From contig JAAAIG010000374.1 in the NCBI GenBank assembly GCA_015852425.1, positions 1 through 34,977 on the forward strand: a stretch of DNA of 34,977 nucleotides, given 5' to 3'. Below the pieces are notes generated by a model, which worked only from the letters and a program-made list of their open reading frames with translations, was not told the DNA's origin and did no database searches. This DNA comes from Gryganskiella cystojenkinii (Eukaryota; Mortierellomycota; Mortierellomycetes; Mortierellales; Mortierellaceae). Position numbers and translations under genes: made by a program. Below, in pieces: positions 34,353-34,977 of this stretch. Within the stretch, counting starts at the first letter, position 1. Each line of letters begins with the position of its first letter.

Positions 34353-34682
34353 ATGGGGTGTTCTTATCGCGTGGAAGTATCCAGTCCCAATCTCCGTCCA
34401 TATATAAAGCCCTTCTTGAAAGCGAAGCTCATAAAGAGCGAGTTGATATCCAAGGCAGACAAAAAGATAGTAATCTCGGCGTCGTGGCGCACGCTACGGA
34501 ATCAACCGAGTCACATACTCTTCGACCCTCCTGTAAACGGTGATTCTGGATGTGAGAACGCTTTATGGCTGGCATCGCCTCAATTTCCTGCTTCACTGAT
34601 CCGATGCGCTGTAAATCGGAGGCTTAAGAAAAAAGAATCACAGTTTTTTGTCGCCTATATGGTTCCACCGTATTGGCAATAA
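34353..34682 (+). CDS. Unrecognised 109-codon ORF
   Basis: The frame runs from ATG 34353 to TAA 34680-34682. It is basic, with proline-rich hydrophobic ends (FFVAYMVPPYWQ). I do not recognise a family. The surrounding DNA (34128-34977) has many stops and no splice-supported extension, so it may be a relic of a larger, possibly mobile, gene. A second short frame lies at 34751-34936. Treat as doubtful. Confidence 0.2.
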   Translation: MGCSYRVEVSSPNLRPYIKPFLKAKLIKSELISKADKKIVISASWRTLRNQPSHILFDPPVNGDSGCENALWLASPQFPASLIRCAVNRRLKKKESQFFVAYMVPPYWQ

Positions 34683-34977
34683 GAGTTTCGCCATTTTTGT
34701 TGTTTACAAGAAGGCACCTCGCAGGAATAACCGCAGAGGCATAGCGCAGCATGGATCCGGTGTGCTCGCGCTATATCATTGATAAAATATCAATAGAAAC
34801 ACCGTTATCGCGTGGTTTGCTCGACAAGACTGTCGAAACACGGATGTTATCTCATGTACCGTATGTACTGTTGACTGACGGGAAAGCGAGTGCAAAAAAC
34901 CACGACATCGCGGAAGAAGTGGGCGGAAATAACTGATCACTGCCGCGGCATCTCACAAGTGGCAGTTCCGTATCCCA

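Overview
The window is nuclear DNA of a fungus. Nearly every recognisable gene is split by short GT..AG introns (about 80-570 nt) and is preceded by pyrimidine-rich leaders. The products are typical eukaryotic housekeeping proteins: a mitochondrial carrier, ribosomal protein uL2, eIF3f, a syntaxin, and CaMKK and Aurora kinases. Two intronless F-box/LRR genes, plus a decayed copy of a coiled-coil repeat family that I associate with Mortierella-type genomes, point to an early-diverging fungus, probably Mortierellomycotina. That placement is inference. A 10-base N gap (22934-22943) marks this as a draft assembly.

Layout. 1-2427: gene-poor upstream DNA carrying five exact ATCWGATAA sites, the motif bound by iron-sensing fungal GATA repressors. 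2428-4246 (+): mitoferrin, a mitochondrial iron importer. 4713-5535 (+): unrecognised coiled-coil protein. 5808-7097 (-): 60S protein uL2. 8166-9668 (-): eIF3 subunit f. 10694-12847 (+): membrane-anchored M28 metallopeptidase with a charged insert near its active site. 13352-14638 (+): F-box protein with eleven exact 84-nt leucine-rich repeats. 14639-17919: decayed DNA with a pseudogene fragment and a pogo-like MITE. 17920-19642 (-): Sso-type syntaxin. 21398-25114 (+): CaMKK-like kinase. 25806-27690 (+): Aurora kinase. 28054-29922 (+): second F-box-like protein. 30461-32461 (-): three-finger C2H2 transcription factor. 32462-34977: no confident gene; it holds a 151-bp element with 15-bp perfect inverted ends.

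How the genes relate. There is no operon logic. uL2 and eIF3f both serve translation and lie head-to-tail. The clearest regulatory story is the dense GATA-type motif cluster in front of the mitoferrin gene, which suggests iron control of mitochondrial iron import. A weaker theme is calcium signalling: a CaMKK-like kinase lies 5 kb from a Crz1-like zinc-finger protein carrying a calcineurin-docking-like motif. Both neighbouring kinases contain one stop-free intron whose length is a multiple of three, so retention would give longer proteins.

Exon boundaries were read by eye from splice sites and frame. Transcript ends and UTR introns are less certain than the coding exons.
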